From contig CAVVJF010000011.1 in assembly GCA_963748485.1 (NCBI GenBank), positions 124,001-188,000 of the forward strand: a stretch of 64,000 nt of DNA, written 5' to 3'. Within the stretch, counting starts at the first letter, position 1; every line of letters begins with the position of its first letter. The DNA is from DASRWT01 sp963748485 (GTDB taxonomy: Bacteria; Methylomirabilota; Methylomirabilia; Rokubacteriales; CSP1-6). The position numbers were made by a program, and so were the translations under genes. Of this stretch, positions 24,826 through 32,493 are shown piece after piece. Below the pieces are notes generated by a model. That model did not search any database and was not told the DNA's origin. It saw only the letters and a list, made by a program, of their open reading frames with translations.

Positions 24826-26325
24826 ACGTGTCCCTGGAGAGACGACGCCCCGCCGACAGCGCGTGCCGACGTGCTCGTGATCGGGCGCCACAGCGACCCC
24901 GCGCGAGGGGACGGCGACGAGCTGGCCGAGGTGGACCGGCGCATGGGCGGCCTGGTCTCTCGGGCCCTGGCGACCGAGAAGTTCGAAGGCAAGCCGGGGC
25001 AGATCTCCTACCTCTTCACCAACGGCAAGCTCCCGGCGGGCCGCGTCATGGTGGTGGGCCTGGGAGCCCGCGGGAAGGCGGAGGCCGAGACGGTGCGCCG
25101 CGCCGCCGCGGGCGCGGCGCGGCGGGCCCGCGATCTGGGCGCGTCGAGGGTGGCGATGTACCTGCCCGCGGCGGGGCTGTCCGCGCGCGAGCGCGCGCAG
25201 GCCACCGTGGAGGGGGCCCTGCTGGGCACCTATCGCTTCGACAAGTACCTCAAGGAAAAGAACGGCAAGGCGATCGCGTCGCTCGCCGTCGTCGAGCCCG
25301 AACGGCGTCAGCAGACCGCCGCCCGCGACGGCGTGCGGCTCGGCCAGATCGGCGCGGGGGCGACCGCGCTCGCGCGGGATCTCGTCAACGAGCCGGCCAA
25401 CGTGGTGACGCCGTCCTACCTTGCCGCCCGCGCGCAGGAGATCGCCAAGGCGGGCCGGCTGCGAGTGCGCGTGCTGGATCGGGACGCGTGCGCCAAGCTG
25501 GGCATGGGCGCCTTCCTCGGCGTGGCCCAGGGCAGCCAAGAACCACCCAGCTTCATCCACCTCACGTACGCACCGGGTCGGCGAGCGCGGCGACGCGTGG
25601 CCCTCATCGGCAAGGGCATCACCTTCGACTCGGGCGGTCTCGACCTCAAGTCCGCCGACGGCATGCTCCGCATGAAGGACGACATGGCGGGCGCCGCCAC
25701 CGTGCTGGGCGTCTTCCAGGCGCTGCCGCGGCTCCGGCTGCCCGTGGAGGTGCACGGCCTCATCGCCGCCACCGAGAACATGCCCTCGGGGACCGCCCAG
25801 CGTCCGGGCGACATCGTGCGGGCCATGAACGGCCTCACCATCGAGATCGGCAACACCGACGCCGAGGGTCGACTGACGCTCGCGGACGCGCTCGCCTACG
25901 CGGTCAAGGAGATCGAGCCCCAGGAGATGGTGGACCTGGCCACCCTCACCGGCGCGGTGGTCATCGCGCTCGGTCTCGGCATCACCGGGCTCTTCGCCAC
26001 GCAGGACGGCCTCGCCGACCGGCTTCTGGGGGCGGCGCGCGACTCCGGCGAGCGCATGTGGCGGCTGCCCCTCCACGACGAGTACAAGGACGGGCTCAAG
26101 AGCGAGGTCGCCGATCTCAACAACGTATCGAGCCAGCGGGGCGCGGGGGCCATCGTGGCCGCGCTGTTCATGCGGGACTTCGCGGGCGGGCTGCCCTACG
26201 CGCACCTCGACATCGCGGGCACCGCGTTCTCGGAGCGCGAGCTGCCGCTCGGGCCCAAGGGCGCGACCGGCGTGGCCGTGCGCACGCTGCTCGCCTATCT
26301 GACGCGGCTTGCGGGGCGGCGCTGA
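24822..26325 (+). pseudogene. pepA: leucyl aminopeptidase (M17), frame interrupted near the N-terminus
   Basis: Cytosolic metallo-aminopeptidase of the M17 family, about 500 residues. The catalytic domain is intact: GKGITFDSGGLDLK (metal-binding Lys and Asp), MKDDMAGAATVLG, and the signature NTDAEGRL. ATG 24822 is backed by GGAAAGGAG eight bases upstream and gives MNVSLE; one extra A near 24838-24840 separates it from the frame of the body (DDAPPTARADVLVIGRHSD when repaired). Domain order is the usual N-terminal macro-like domain followed by the peptidase domain. Confidence 0.9.
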
Positions 26326-26335
26326 GGGAGAGCGC

Positions 26336-27184
26336 GTGCCGGGCGCCGTCGACCTCCACTCCCACACCACCGCCTCCGACGGGACGCTGCGCCCGCGGGA
26401 GCTGGTGCGGGCGGCGGCCCGCCGCGGTGTGCGCGTGCTCGCCGTCACCGATCACGACTCCACCGAAGGGCTCGCCGAGGCGATGGAGGAGGCGGCCGCC
26501 CTCCGGCCGCTCGAGATCGTGCCCGGCATCGAGATCAACTGCGACATCGAGGGCGGCGAGATTCACATCCTGGGCTACGGCATGGACTACGCAGCCGCGT
26601 GGTTCCAGGACTTCTGTCGCGGGCAGCGGGCGGAGCGGCGCGAGCGTGTGCATCGCATGGCGGAGCGCCTCGCCGCGCTGGGCATGCCGATCGATCCGGA
26701 CGCGGTGTTCGCCCTCGTCCTGGAGGGCTCGGCGGGGCGGCCCCACGTGGCGCAGGTCATGGTCGATCGCGGCTACGTGAAGAGCGTGCGCGAGGCCTTC
26801 GATCGCTTCCTGGGCGCGGGCAAGCCCGGCCATGTGCCGCGCAAGAAGCTCACGCCCGAGGACGCGGTGCGCCTGCTGCGTCGCGCGGGCGGCGCGCCCG
26901 TCTTCGCCCATCCCGGTCTCGCCGGGCGGGATGACCTCATCCCCGCGCTCGTGGCGGCGGGCCTCATGGGCATCGAGTGCTACTACCCGGAGCACTCGGC
27001 GGCCCAGACCGGCGGCTACGTGGAGCTCTGCCGGCGGCATGGCCTGGTGGCGACCGGCGGGTCCGACTTTCACGGGCCGCGTGTCCGGGCCTCTCAACTG
27101 GGCGACCCGTCCATTCCTCTCGCGGTCTGGGATGCCCTGCGGACCAAGGTGGCAGAGGCCCAGGCCTCTCGGCCAAGTGTGTAG
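26336..27184 (+). CDS. PHP-domain phosphoesterase (RNase AM/TrpH-like)
   Basis: 282-residue metal-dependent phosphoesterase. The PHP motifs appear in order: DLHSHTTASDGTLRP, TDHDSTEGL, GIEINCDIEGGEIHILGY, FAHPG and the C-terminal GSDFHGP. These supply the three-metal site. E. coli relatives (RNase AM, formerly YciV/TrpH) remove 5' nucleotides from short RNA and cleave 3',5'-nucleoside bisphosphates. The start is GTG 26336 behind GGGAGAG, 10 bp after pepA. Confidence 0.88.
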   Translation: MPGAVDLHSHTTASDGTLRPRELVRAAARRGVRVLAVTDHDSTEGLAEAMEEAAALRPLEIVPGIEINCDIEGGEIHILGYGMDYAAAWFQDFCRGQRAERRERVHRMAERLAALGMPIDPDAVFALVLEGSAGRPHVAQVMVDRGYVKSVREAFDRFLGAGKPGHVPRKKLTPEDAVRLLRRAGGAPVFAHPGLAGRDDLIPALVAAGLMGIECYYPEHSAAQTGGYVELCRRHGLVATGGSDFHGPRVRASQLGDPSIPLAVWDALRTKVAEAQASRPSV

Positions 27185-27309
27185 TCGTTACCCGCCCCAC
27201 TCTCTTCCTTCGTGACAGTCGTCGCTCAAGAAATCAACCAGTTACGACCGCGGCATATCCCTTGCTGCGCTTGGAGGGTAGCGTGCAATTCTCAGACGGG
27301 GAGGAAGCC

Positions 27310-27651
27310 ATGAAGCCTGTACGAGGTCTGATGTTCGTGCTCGCCGGCGCGATCCTGGTCGCCCCGCTGCCCGCGCTCGGCGCCGATGACACCAAGGTCA
27401 AGGGTGCGACCCAACAGGTGGAGACGGGCGCCAAGAAGATCGGCCAGGGTGAAGTGGGCAAGGGCGTCGAGGAGACCGCGAAGGGCGTCGGCAAGACCGT
27501 GGAGGAGGGCGCGAAGTATACCGGTGAGAAGTTCAAGGAAGCCGGCAAGTCCGCGGAGCCGCCCGCCAAGAGCGCCTGGCAGAGCACCAAGGACGGTGCG
27601 CGCTCCTTCGGGGCCAGCGTGAAGAACTTCTTCACGACCCTCTTCGACTAG
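27310..27651 (+). CDS. small secreted LEA-like amphipathic protein
   Basis: 113-residue protein with a clear signal peptide (residues 1-25, ending PALGA). The mature part is Lys/Gly/Glu-rich with imperfect repeats of the type GKGVEETAKGVGKTVEEGAKY, likely amphipathic helices as in LEA or YtxH-like proteins. It has no cysteine. The ribosome binding site is GGGGAGGAAGCC. It stands just before an MlaC-like gene (4 bp), so the two may be co-transcribed in the periplasm or envelope. No specific function is claimed. Confidence 0.72.
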   Translation: MKPVRGLMFVLAGAILVAPLPALGADDTKVKGATQQVETGAKKIGQGEVGKGVEETAKGVGKTVEEGAKYTGEKFKEAGKSAEPPAKSAWQSTKDGARSFGASVKNFFTTLFD

Positions 27652-27654
27652 CCG

Positions 27655-28275
27655 GTGCGAGCGCTCGTGCTTGTGCTCGTCGTTGCCGTCGCGGGGCTCT
27701 CGCCCGGCCCCGCCGCGGAGGCCGGCCCGGTGTCGGATCAGTTCAAGGGCGATCTCACCCGGGTGCTGAAGGTGGTCGAGGACTCGGAGGGCAAGCCGGC
27801 GGATACCCGGCGCGCCGCCATCCGCGCCGCCGCGGAGCTCGTGTTCGACTGGCGGGAGATGGCGGCGCGCTCGCTCGCGACCCACTGGAACGCGCGGAGC
27901 GAGGAGGAGCGGGCCGAGTTCGTGCGCCTCTTCAGCGACCTCATCGAGCGCGCGTATGTCACGAAGGTGGAGCGGTACAGCGGGGAGGCCGTGCGGTTCG
28001 TGGGGGAGCGGACGGAGGGGAACCTGGCGCTGGTCCAGACTCGCTTCGTCACCACCAAGGGGCAGGAAGTCCCGATGGACTATCGGCTCATCAGCCGGGG
28101 CGATCGTTGGCGCGTCTACGACGTGATCATCGAGGGCGTCAGCCTGGTCGGCAACTACCGGACCCAGTTCGATCGCGTCATTCGGAGCTCGTCATATCCG
28201 CAGCTCGTCGAGCGGCTCAAGAGCCCGAATCCGAACGTGCCCGCGCCGGACGGTCCTCGCCCCCGTCAGCCGTAG
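27655..28275 (+). CDS. MlaC/Ttg2D-like phospholipid-binding protein (paralogue 1)
   Basis: 206-residue exported protein of the MlaC (Ttg2D, 'toluene tolerance') family. The start GTG 27655 leads into a hydrophobic signal segment (LVLVLVVAVAGLSPG). Landmarks are FDWREMAARSLATHWNARSE, FVRLFSDLIERAYV and the C-terminal YDVIIEGVSLVGNYRTQF, all shared with the second copy at 56410. MlaC shuttles phospholipids between MlaA at the outer membrane and MlaFEDB at the inner membrane. No mlaE, mlaD or mlaF is nearby, so the partner complex is unknown. Confidence 0.88.
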   Translation: MRALVLVLVVAVAGLSPGPAAEAGPVSDQFKGDLTRVLKVVEDSEGKPADTRRAAIRAAAELVFDWREMAARSLATHWNARSEEERAEFVRLFSDLIERAYVTKVERYSGEAVRFVGERTEGNLALVQTRFVTTKGQEVPMDYRLISRGDRWRVYDVIIEGVSLVGNYRTQFDRVIRSSSYPQLVERLKSPNPNVPAPDGPRPRQP

Positions 28276-28748
28276 TTCGGAAACATGCGCGTGAAGGACG
28301 CGGGCTCGGCGCGCGCCTTGAAGTAGGGCACCTGCCGCGCGGAATACTCCGTGCCGCCCCGGAAGACGATGGTCGCGGTCGCGAGCACCCCGCCGGCCGC
28401 GTCGCAGAGCGCCGTGCTCGTGCGCCAGAAGGTGCGCTTGCGGTCCACCGGCGCGACGTCGGCGAATCGCCCGACGGCGAGGAGCGGCCCCGCCGCAGGC
28501 AAGTTGCCGGCGCCCAGCGTGACCTGAATGCGATTGGTCAGGCCGCCTTCGCGCATGGTGAGGGCGCCCAGCCACCACGCCACTTCGTCGAGGAGCACGG
28601 GCGCGAGGGCGGCATGCGCGAGCCCCGGACCGGTCAGCCAGGTCGCGCGCGGCGCCAGCCGGGCCCATACGCCGTCGCCGTCGAAGCGCAGCGCGGTCTG
28701 CAGCCCCAGGGGATTATTCGACCCGCACGCGAGGCACTCCTCGGACAT
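28266..28748 (-). CDS. hotdog-fold thioesterase-like protein
   Basis: 160-residue protein starting MSEECLACGSNNPLGLQ, a small Cys-x-x-Cys N-terminal motif common in PaaI-like thioesterases (C5 and C8). The hotdog core follows: GPGLAHAALAPVLLDEVAWW carries the helix that normally bears the catalytic acid (D/E). FRGGTEYSARQVPYF near the C-terminus is typical for this branch. It overlaps the MlaC-like gene by 10 bp tail to tail, and probably shares a transcript with the hotdog-like frame upstream. Confidence 0.75.
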   Translation of the reverse strand: MSEECLACGSNNPLGLQTALRFDGDGVWARLAPRATWLTGPGLAHAALAPVLLDEVAWWLGALTMREGGLTNRIQVTLGAGNLPAAGPLLAVGRFADVAPVDRKRTFWRTSTALCDAAGGVLATATIVFRGGTEYSARQVPYFKARAEPASFTRMFPNYG

Positions 28749-28995
28749 GGGGAGGATCCAGCCGTCGGCGCCGCCGCGCCAGCGCCGCCGCCGCCGGCGC
28801 CGACCCTACGCTCACCGAGGCGGAGGACAGCGTCTGGCCGTCCTGCACCACGGTGATGCCGGCGCCGCCCTCGCGCGCGCGCCCGTCGAGGACGAGGTCG
28901 GTGGCAATGGGCACGGAGGCGGTGAGCCGCCCCTCCACCACGCGCGGGGCATCGGGAACCCCGAGCGCGCGCGTCGCCGCGTCGAGAATGGCCAC
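28714..28995 (-). CDS. second hotdog-like reading frame, start unclear
   Basis: The frame encodes AILDAATRALGVPDAPRVVE and TASVPIATDLVLDGRA, a hotdog-type helix and strand. Coding-like text extends upstream of the first GTG (28995) through WPGIVHGGGLVAILDAA, which contains the His-Gly-Gly usually found in the family, up to a TAG near 29133. No ATG, GTG or TTG lies in that extension; only CTG near 29114 could serve. The end overlaps the next thioesterase gene by 35 bp. Either an unusual start is used or an indel hides the true one. Confidence 0.5.
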   Translation of the reverse strand: MAILDAATRALGVPDAPRVVEGRLTASVPIATDLVLDGRAREGGAGITVVQDGQTLSSASVSVGSAPAAAALARRRRRLDPPHVRGVPRVRVE

Positions 28996-29128
28996 GAGCC
29001 CGCCGCCGTGGACGATCCCGGGCCAGCTTTGCAGCGCCGCGGGCGCCCGGAAGCGGCCGCGGCCGTCGGCCGCAAGCGTCGCGGCGGCGGCGAGCGCGGC
29101 GGCGATCGCGCTCAGGCGCGCGCCCGCG

Positions 29129-29137
29129 TGCTATACT
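29129..29137 (+). promoter_or_regulatory. extended -10 promoter candidate for the MFS gene
   Basis: TGCTATACT (TG at 29129-29130, TATACT at 29132-29137) fits an extended -10 element, about 59 bases before the GTG at 29196. No good -35 box is visible. Confidence 0.4.
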
Positions 29138-29195
29138 TCACGCGTCTCATGGCGGCTGCCATTGTAACGGTCCGCTTCCCTCCGCCGCAACGCTC

Positions 29196-30548
29196 GTGAC
29201 CTCCGCCCTTTCGCTCCTGGCGAGCGCGCCGTTCGCGCACGCCATGCTCACGAACTTTCTCTTCTTCATGAGCATGAACGGCTTCCTGCTGCTCCCCATC
29301 CACGTGCAGCAGATGGGCGGTGACGAGGCCCACGTGGGCCTCGTGCAGGCGACGTACAGCATCGCCGGCATCCTGTTCCAGCCGCTGGTGGGCGTGTGGG
29401 TGAACCGCCTCGGCCGGCGCTTCTTCATGCGTCTGGGCGCGGCCCTGCTGCTCCTCTCCGCCGTCGGCTTCCTGGCCTCGAGCTCGATCACCCTGCACGC
29501 CGCCCTGCGCGGCGTGCAGGGCCTCGCGTTCTCCGCCTTCTTCGTCTCGAGCTACATCCACATCGTGGATGTCGTGCCCGTCGAGCGCCGGGGGTGGGCG
29601 CTGGGCATCTTCGGCCTCTCCGGGCTGACGTCGACCGCGCTCGCGCCCCTCCTCGGCGAGGCGGTGGTCCGGCACATGGGCTTTCGCTGGTCCTTCGCGC
29701 TGTCCGCCCTGCTCGCGGCGGGCACCCTCGTTCTCGTGCTGCGCACGAAGGGGATACGCCCGCCCGCGCCGGGCGGCGGACCGGGGCCGGAAGCGCTTCG
29801 CGAGGGGCTGCAGGAGCTGCTGCGCGTGCACATGGGCCTGGGCTTCTTCTTCGGCCTGGGTACGGGGGCGGTGTTCACCTTTCTCCCGACCTTCGCGGAG
29901 TCGCTGGGGGTGACCGGCCTGGGCCTCTTCTACACCGCGTACTCCGCCTCGGCGGTGGCGGTGCGCCTGTTCGGGGGCGACCTCATCGACACCCGGGGCC
30001 GCCGCGCGGTGATCCTGCCCTCGATGATCGTCTTCACCGCCGCGGTCTGCATGCTCGCGCTGCTCGCGAGCACGGGCCTGCACGTCGCGGTGCTGCCCTT
30101 CCTCTTCCTCTCCGGCCTCATCTCGGGCGCGGCGCATGGATTCCTCTACCCCGCCCTGTCCGCGCTGCTCGTGGACGTGACGGCGGAGTCCCGCCGGGCC
30201 AGCGCGGTGGGGATCTTCAGCGCCGCCTGCCTGGTGGGGAATGCCGTCGGCGCGGTGGCGTTCGGCTACGTGGCCCATGGGCTCGGTTACTCGCCGATGT
30301 GGACGATGCTCGCCATCTTCATGGGCGGCGGCATCGCCTTGAGCTACCGGCTCGCTCCCGGCCCGGGCGCCGCGCGCGCCGGCGACTCGCGTCCGCGCGT
30401 GCGGGGCGCGGCCGCGCGCGCCGGCTCGGTTGACTTGCACTCGGGGCGGGCCGATACTGCGGAGGCGCTTCGCCCGCTGGCGAGCGCGGAGGGCGCGCAT
30501 GAACATCCCGAGCCGAATGGCGGCGCTGGCACTACTGCTCGGCTGTAG
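29196..30548 (+). CDS. major facilitator superfamily transporter
   Basis: Inner-membrane MFS permease, 450 residues as an open frame with about twelve hydrophobic segments. The loop 2-3 motif is GVWVNRLGRRFFMRLGAA (variant of GxxxDrxGRR), and its counterpart between helices 8 and 9 is GGDLIDTRGRRAVILPS. Substrate unknown; efflux is possible. The last 50 or so residues after SYRLAPGPG are charged and lie over the promoter and start of the next gene, so the tail may be non-essential. Start GTG 29196. Confidence 0.88.
   Translation: MTSALSLLASAPFAHAMLTNFLFFMSMNGFLLLPIHVQQMGGDEAHVGLVQATYSIAGILFQPLVGVWVNRLGRRFFMRLGAALLLLSAVGFLASSSITLHAALRGVQGLAFSAFFVSSYIHIVDVVPVERRGWALGIFGLSGLTSTALAPLLGEAVVRHMGFRWSFALSALLAAGTLVLVLRTKGIRPPAPGGGPGPEALREGLQELLRVHMGLGFFFGLGTGAVFTFLPTFAESLGVTGLGLFYTAYSASAVAVRLFGGDLIDTRGRRAVILPSMIVFTAAVCMLALLASTGLHVAVLPFLFLSGLISGAAHGFLYPALSALLVDVTAESRRASAVGIFSAACLVGNAVGAVAFGYVAHGLGYSPMWTMLAIFMGGGIALSYRLAPGPGAARAGDSRPRVRGAAARAGSVDLHSGRADTAEALRPLASAEGAHEHPEPNGGAGTTARL
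30430..30458 (+). promoter_or_regulatory. sigma70-like promoter for the BFN/AAA genes
   Basis: TTGACT (30430-30435), 17-base spacer, GATACT (30453-30458): 5 of 6 and 4 of 6 consensus matches. It lies inside the MFS 3' end, 40 bases before ATG 30499. Confidence 0.5.
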
Positions 30549-31065
30549 CGCGGGTCTTGGAGCGGAGAGCGGCCGCGCGGCGGCGCCAGCGCCGGCGCCC
30601 GCACCCGGGAGCGCGCAGCCCGCGCCCGCGAGCGCCCAAGAGGTGGACATCCTCGCGGTGGTGGCGAGCCCGCAGACAGGGACGCCGCTCGTGCTCCTGC
30701 AGGGCAAGCGCGACGGGCGCGCGTTCGCGATGGCTATCGGCCCCGCGGAGGCGACCGGCATCGCGCTGCCGCTCGCCGGCCGCACGCCTCCCCGGCCGCT
30801 CACCCACGACCTCTTCGCCACGCTGTTCGGGCGCCTGAACGTCACCGTGACGAAGGCGGTGATCACCGACCTGCGCGACGACGTCTACTACGCGAGCCTC
30901 CATCTCACCGCCGCCGGCGCCGCGCACGTCCTCGACGCGCGCCCGTCGGACGCCATCGCGCTCGCCATCCGGGCCAAGGCGCCCGTGCTCGTGGAGGAGC
31001 GCGTCCTCGAGCGTGCCGAGATCATCACCCCCGCGCCCCCCACGCCCGGCGGCCCGCGAATCTGA
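30499..31065 (+). CDS. bifunctional nuclease (BFN, DUF151) domain lipoprotein
   Basis: 188-residue protein. The N-terminus is a lipoprotein-type signal (MAALALLLGC with lipobox LLGC, Cys about 16) followed by an Ala/Pro linker (residues 28-46). The DUF151 domain spans about residues 48-165, with GRAFAMAIGPAEATGIAL, RPLTHDLFATLF and the conserved end ARPSDAIALAIRAKAPVLVE. Family members have been given nuclease activity in plants; the bacterial role is unclear, and envelope location here argues against a housekeeping nuclease. It is 3 bp from the AAA ATPase gene. Confidence 0.85.
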   Translation: MNIPSRMAALALLLGCSAGLGAESGRAAAPAPAPAPGSAQPAPASAQEVDILAVVASPQTGTPLVLLQGKRDGRAFAMAIGPAEATGIALPLAGRTPPRPLTHDLFATLFGRLNVTVTKAVITDLRDDVYYASLHLTAAGAAHVLDARPSDAIALAIRAKAPVLVEERVLERAEIITPAPPTPGGPRI

Positions 31066-31068
31066 CCG

Positions 31069-32051
31069 ATGCCCATCGAGCTGCCGCGTCAGGCGGGGCC
31101 GTCGGCGAGCGCGCCCGCGCCCGAGCCGGAGAACCAGCAGTGGGCCATCCAGCGCCGCATCGAGGACGTCTTCACCAAGCTCGGGGAGAAGTTCGGCGAT
31201 CTGAGCGGCCGGGTGGTGGTGACGATTCGTCCGGAGACGTCCTTCGAGCAGATCGGCGGCATCGCGGCCGCCAAGGCCGCGGTACGCGGATTCACCACCG
31301 CCCTCACCGATCCCGACCTCTATCGCAAGTGGGGCATCCATCCGCCACGGGGCATCCTTCTCTACGGCCCGCGGGGCACCGGCAAGTCGATGCTCGCGCG
31401 CGCGCTCGCCACGAGCGCGGGCGCGATCCTCTACCATCTGAAGATGATGAACCTGACGTCGAAGTTCGGGCCCACCACGGGCGAGCTGCTGCAGGAGATC
31501 ATCAACATCGCGAAGACCGAGGGCAAGGCCGTGGTCTACCTCGACGAGGCCAACGCCCTGTCGCTGGAGCATCTGCTCCCCCCCCGCAGGCCCGCGAGGC
31601 GAGCGCGCGGCTGGTTGCCGCCCTCTGCGAGAAGCTCGACGGGCTCGACGAGTCCTCCCGCATCCTCGTGGTGGCCTCCACCAACCGGACCGACTCGGTG
31701 GACCGGTCCCTCGTGGAGCCGGGGCGGCTCGACCGCCTCGTCGAGGTGACGCTGCCCGACGCCGTCGATCAGCAGAAGATCCTCCAGCTCGTGCGCGAGC
31801 GCGCGGAGGCCAAGGCGGACCGGCCCCTCTTCGACCAGATCGACTTCCGCTCGCTGCTCCCGCCGATGGGCGGCATGAGCGGGGCGGAGATCTCGGAAGT
31901 TTTCCGGCGCGCCCTGGAGCAGAAGGTGCAGGAGGCGGGGGAGGGACGCGACACGGGACTCGTCACGACCCAGGACCTGCTTCAGCAGCTCGACGCCTAT
32001 CGGCGCATCCGGGAAGTGGTCGAGAAGATCCGCTACGGCCAGTATCTCTGA
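31069..32051 (+). pseudogene. AAA+ ATPase, frame interrupted in a C-run
   Basis: AAA ATPase of about 327 residues. Walker A is GPRGTGKSM near residue 100 (Pro-Arg-Gly in place of the usual Pro-Pro-Gly). Walker B is VVYLDEAN, sensor 1 is VASTNRTD, and the arginine-finger region is EPGRLDRLVEV. The N-terminal SFEQIGGIAAAKAAVRGF resembles proteasomal/FtsH-type AAA modules. After LEHLL the frame changes within a run of eight C (31578-31585); nine C would restore LLPPPQAREASARLVAALCE. Homopolymer miscounting is the likely cause. Partner and substrate unknown. Confidence 0.85.
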
Positions 32052-32070
32052 GCGGCGGCCGCCCGCTTCC

Positions 32071-32493
32071 ATGCCGTCGCTCACTCGGATCCGCGTGCGC
32101 TACAAGGACACCGACACCATGTCGGTGGTCTACTACGGTAACTACCTCACATACTTCGAGGTGGCGCGGGTGGAATACCTCCGCGAGCGCGGCCTGCCCA
32201 TGTCGGAGGTGAATCGCCGCGTCCACATGCCGGTGGTGGAGGCGTGCGTGCACTACGACCGACCCGCGCTCCTCGACGATCTCCTCGCGGTGACCTCGCG
32301 CGTGAGCGAGCGCCGGCGCGCGAGCTTCACCTTCAAGTACGAGATCCACAACGAGAAGGGCGAGCTGGTGGCGTCCGGCCACACTCGCCACGCCTGCTGG
32401 GACCCCGCCACGCAGCGGATGATCGCGCTGCCCGACTGGCTCAAGGAGATCATGCCCGATGCCGACCTCGACCCCGCCCCCGTCCGATCCTAG
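32071..32493 (+). CDS. YbgC-type acyl-CoA thioesterase
   Basis: 140-residue hotdog thioesterase. The family N-terminus is clear: RVRYKDTDTMSVVYYGNYLTYFEVAR carries the catalytic aspartate and the Y.NYL motif (quoted in two parts here: RVRYKDTDTMSVVYYG, NYLTYFEVAR). In proteobacteria ybgC heads the tol-pal cluster; here it lies about 20 kb from tolQ. Its last 35 bases overlap the start of the formate-THF ligase gene, so the two are translationally linked. Confidence 0.9.
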   Translation: MPSLTRIRVRYKDTDTMSVVYYGNYLTYFEVARVEYLRERGLPMSEVNRRVHMPVVEACVHYDRPALLDDLLAVTSRVSERRRASFTFKYEIHNEKGELVASGHTRHACWDPATQRMIALPDWLKEIMPDADLDPAPVRS

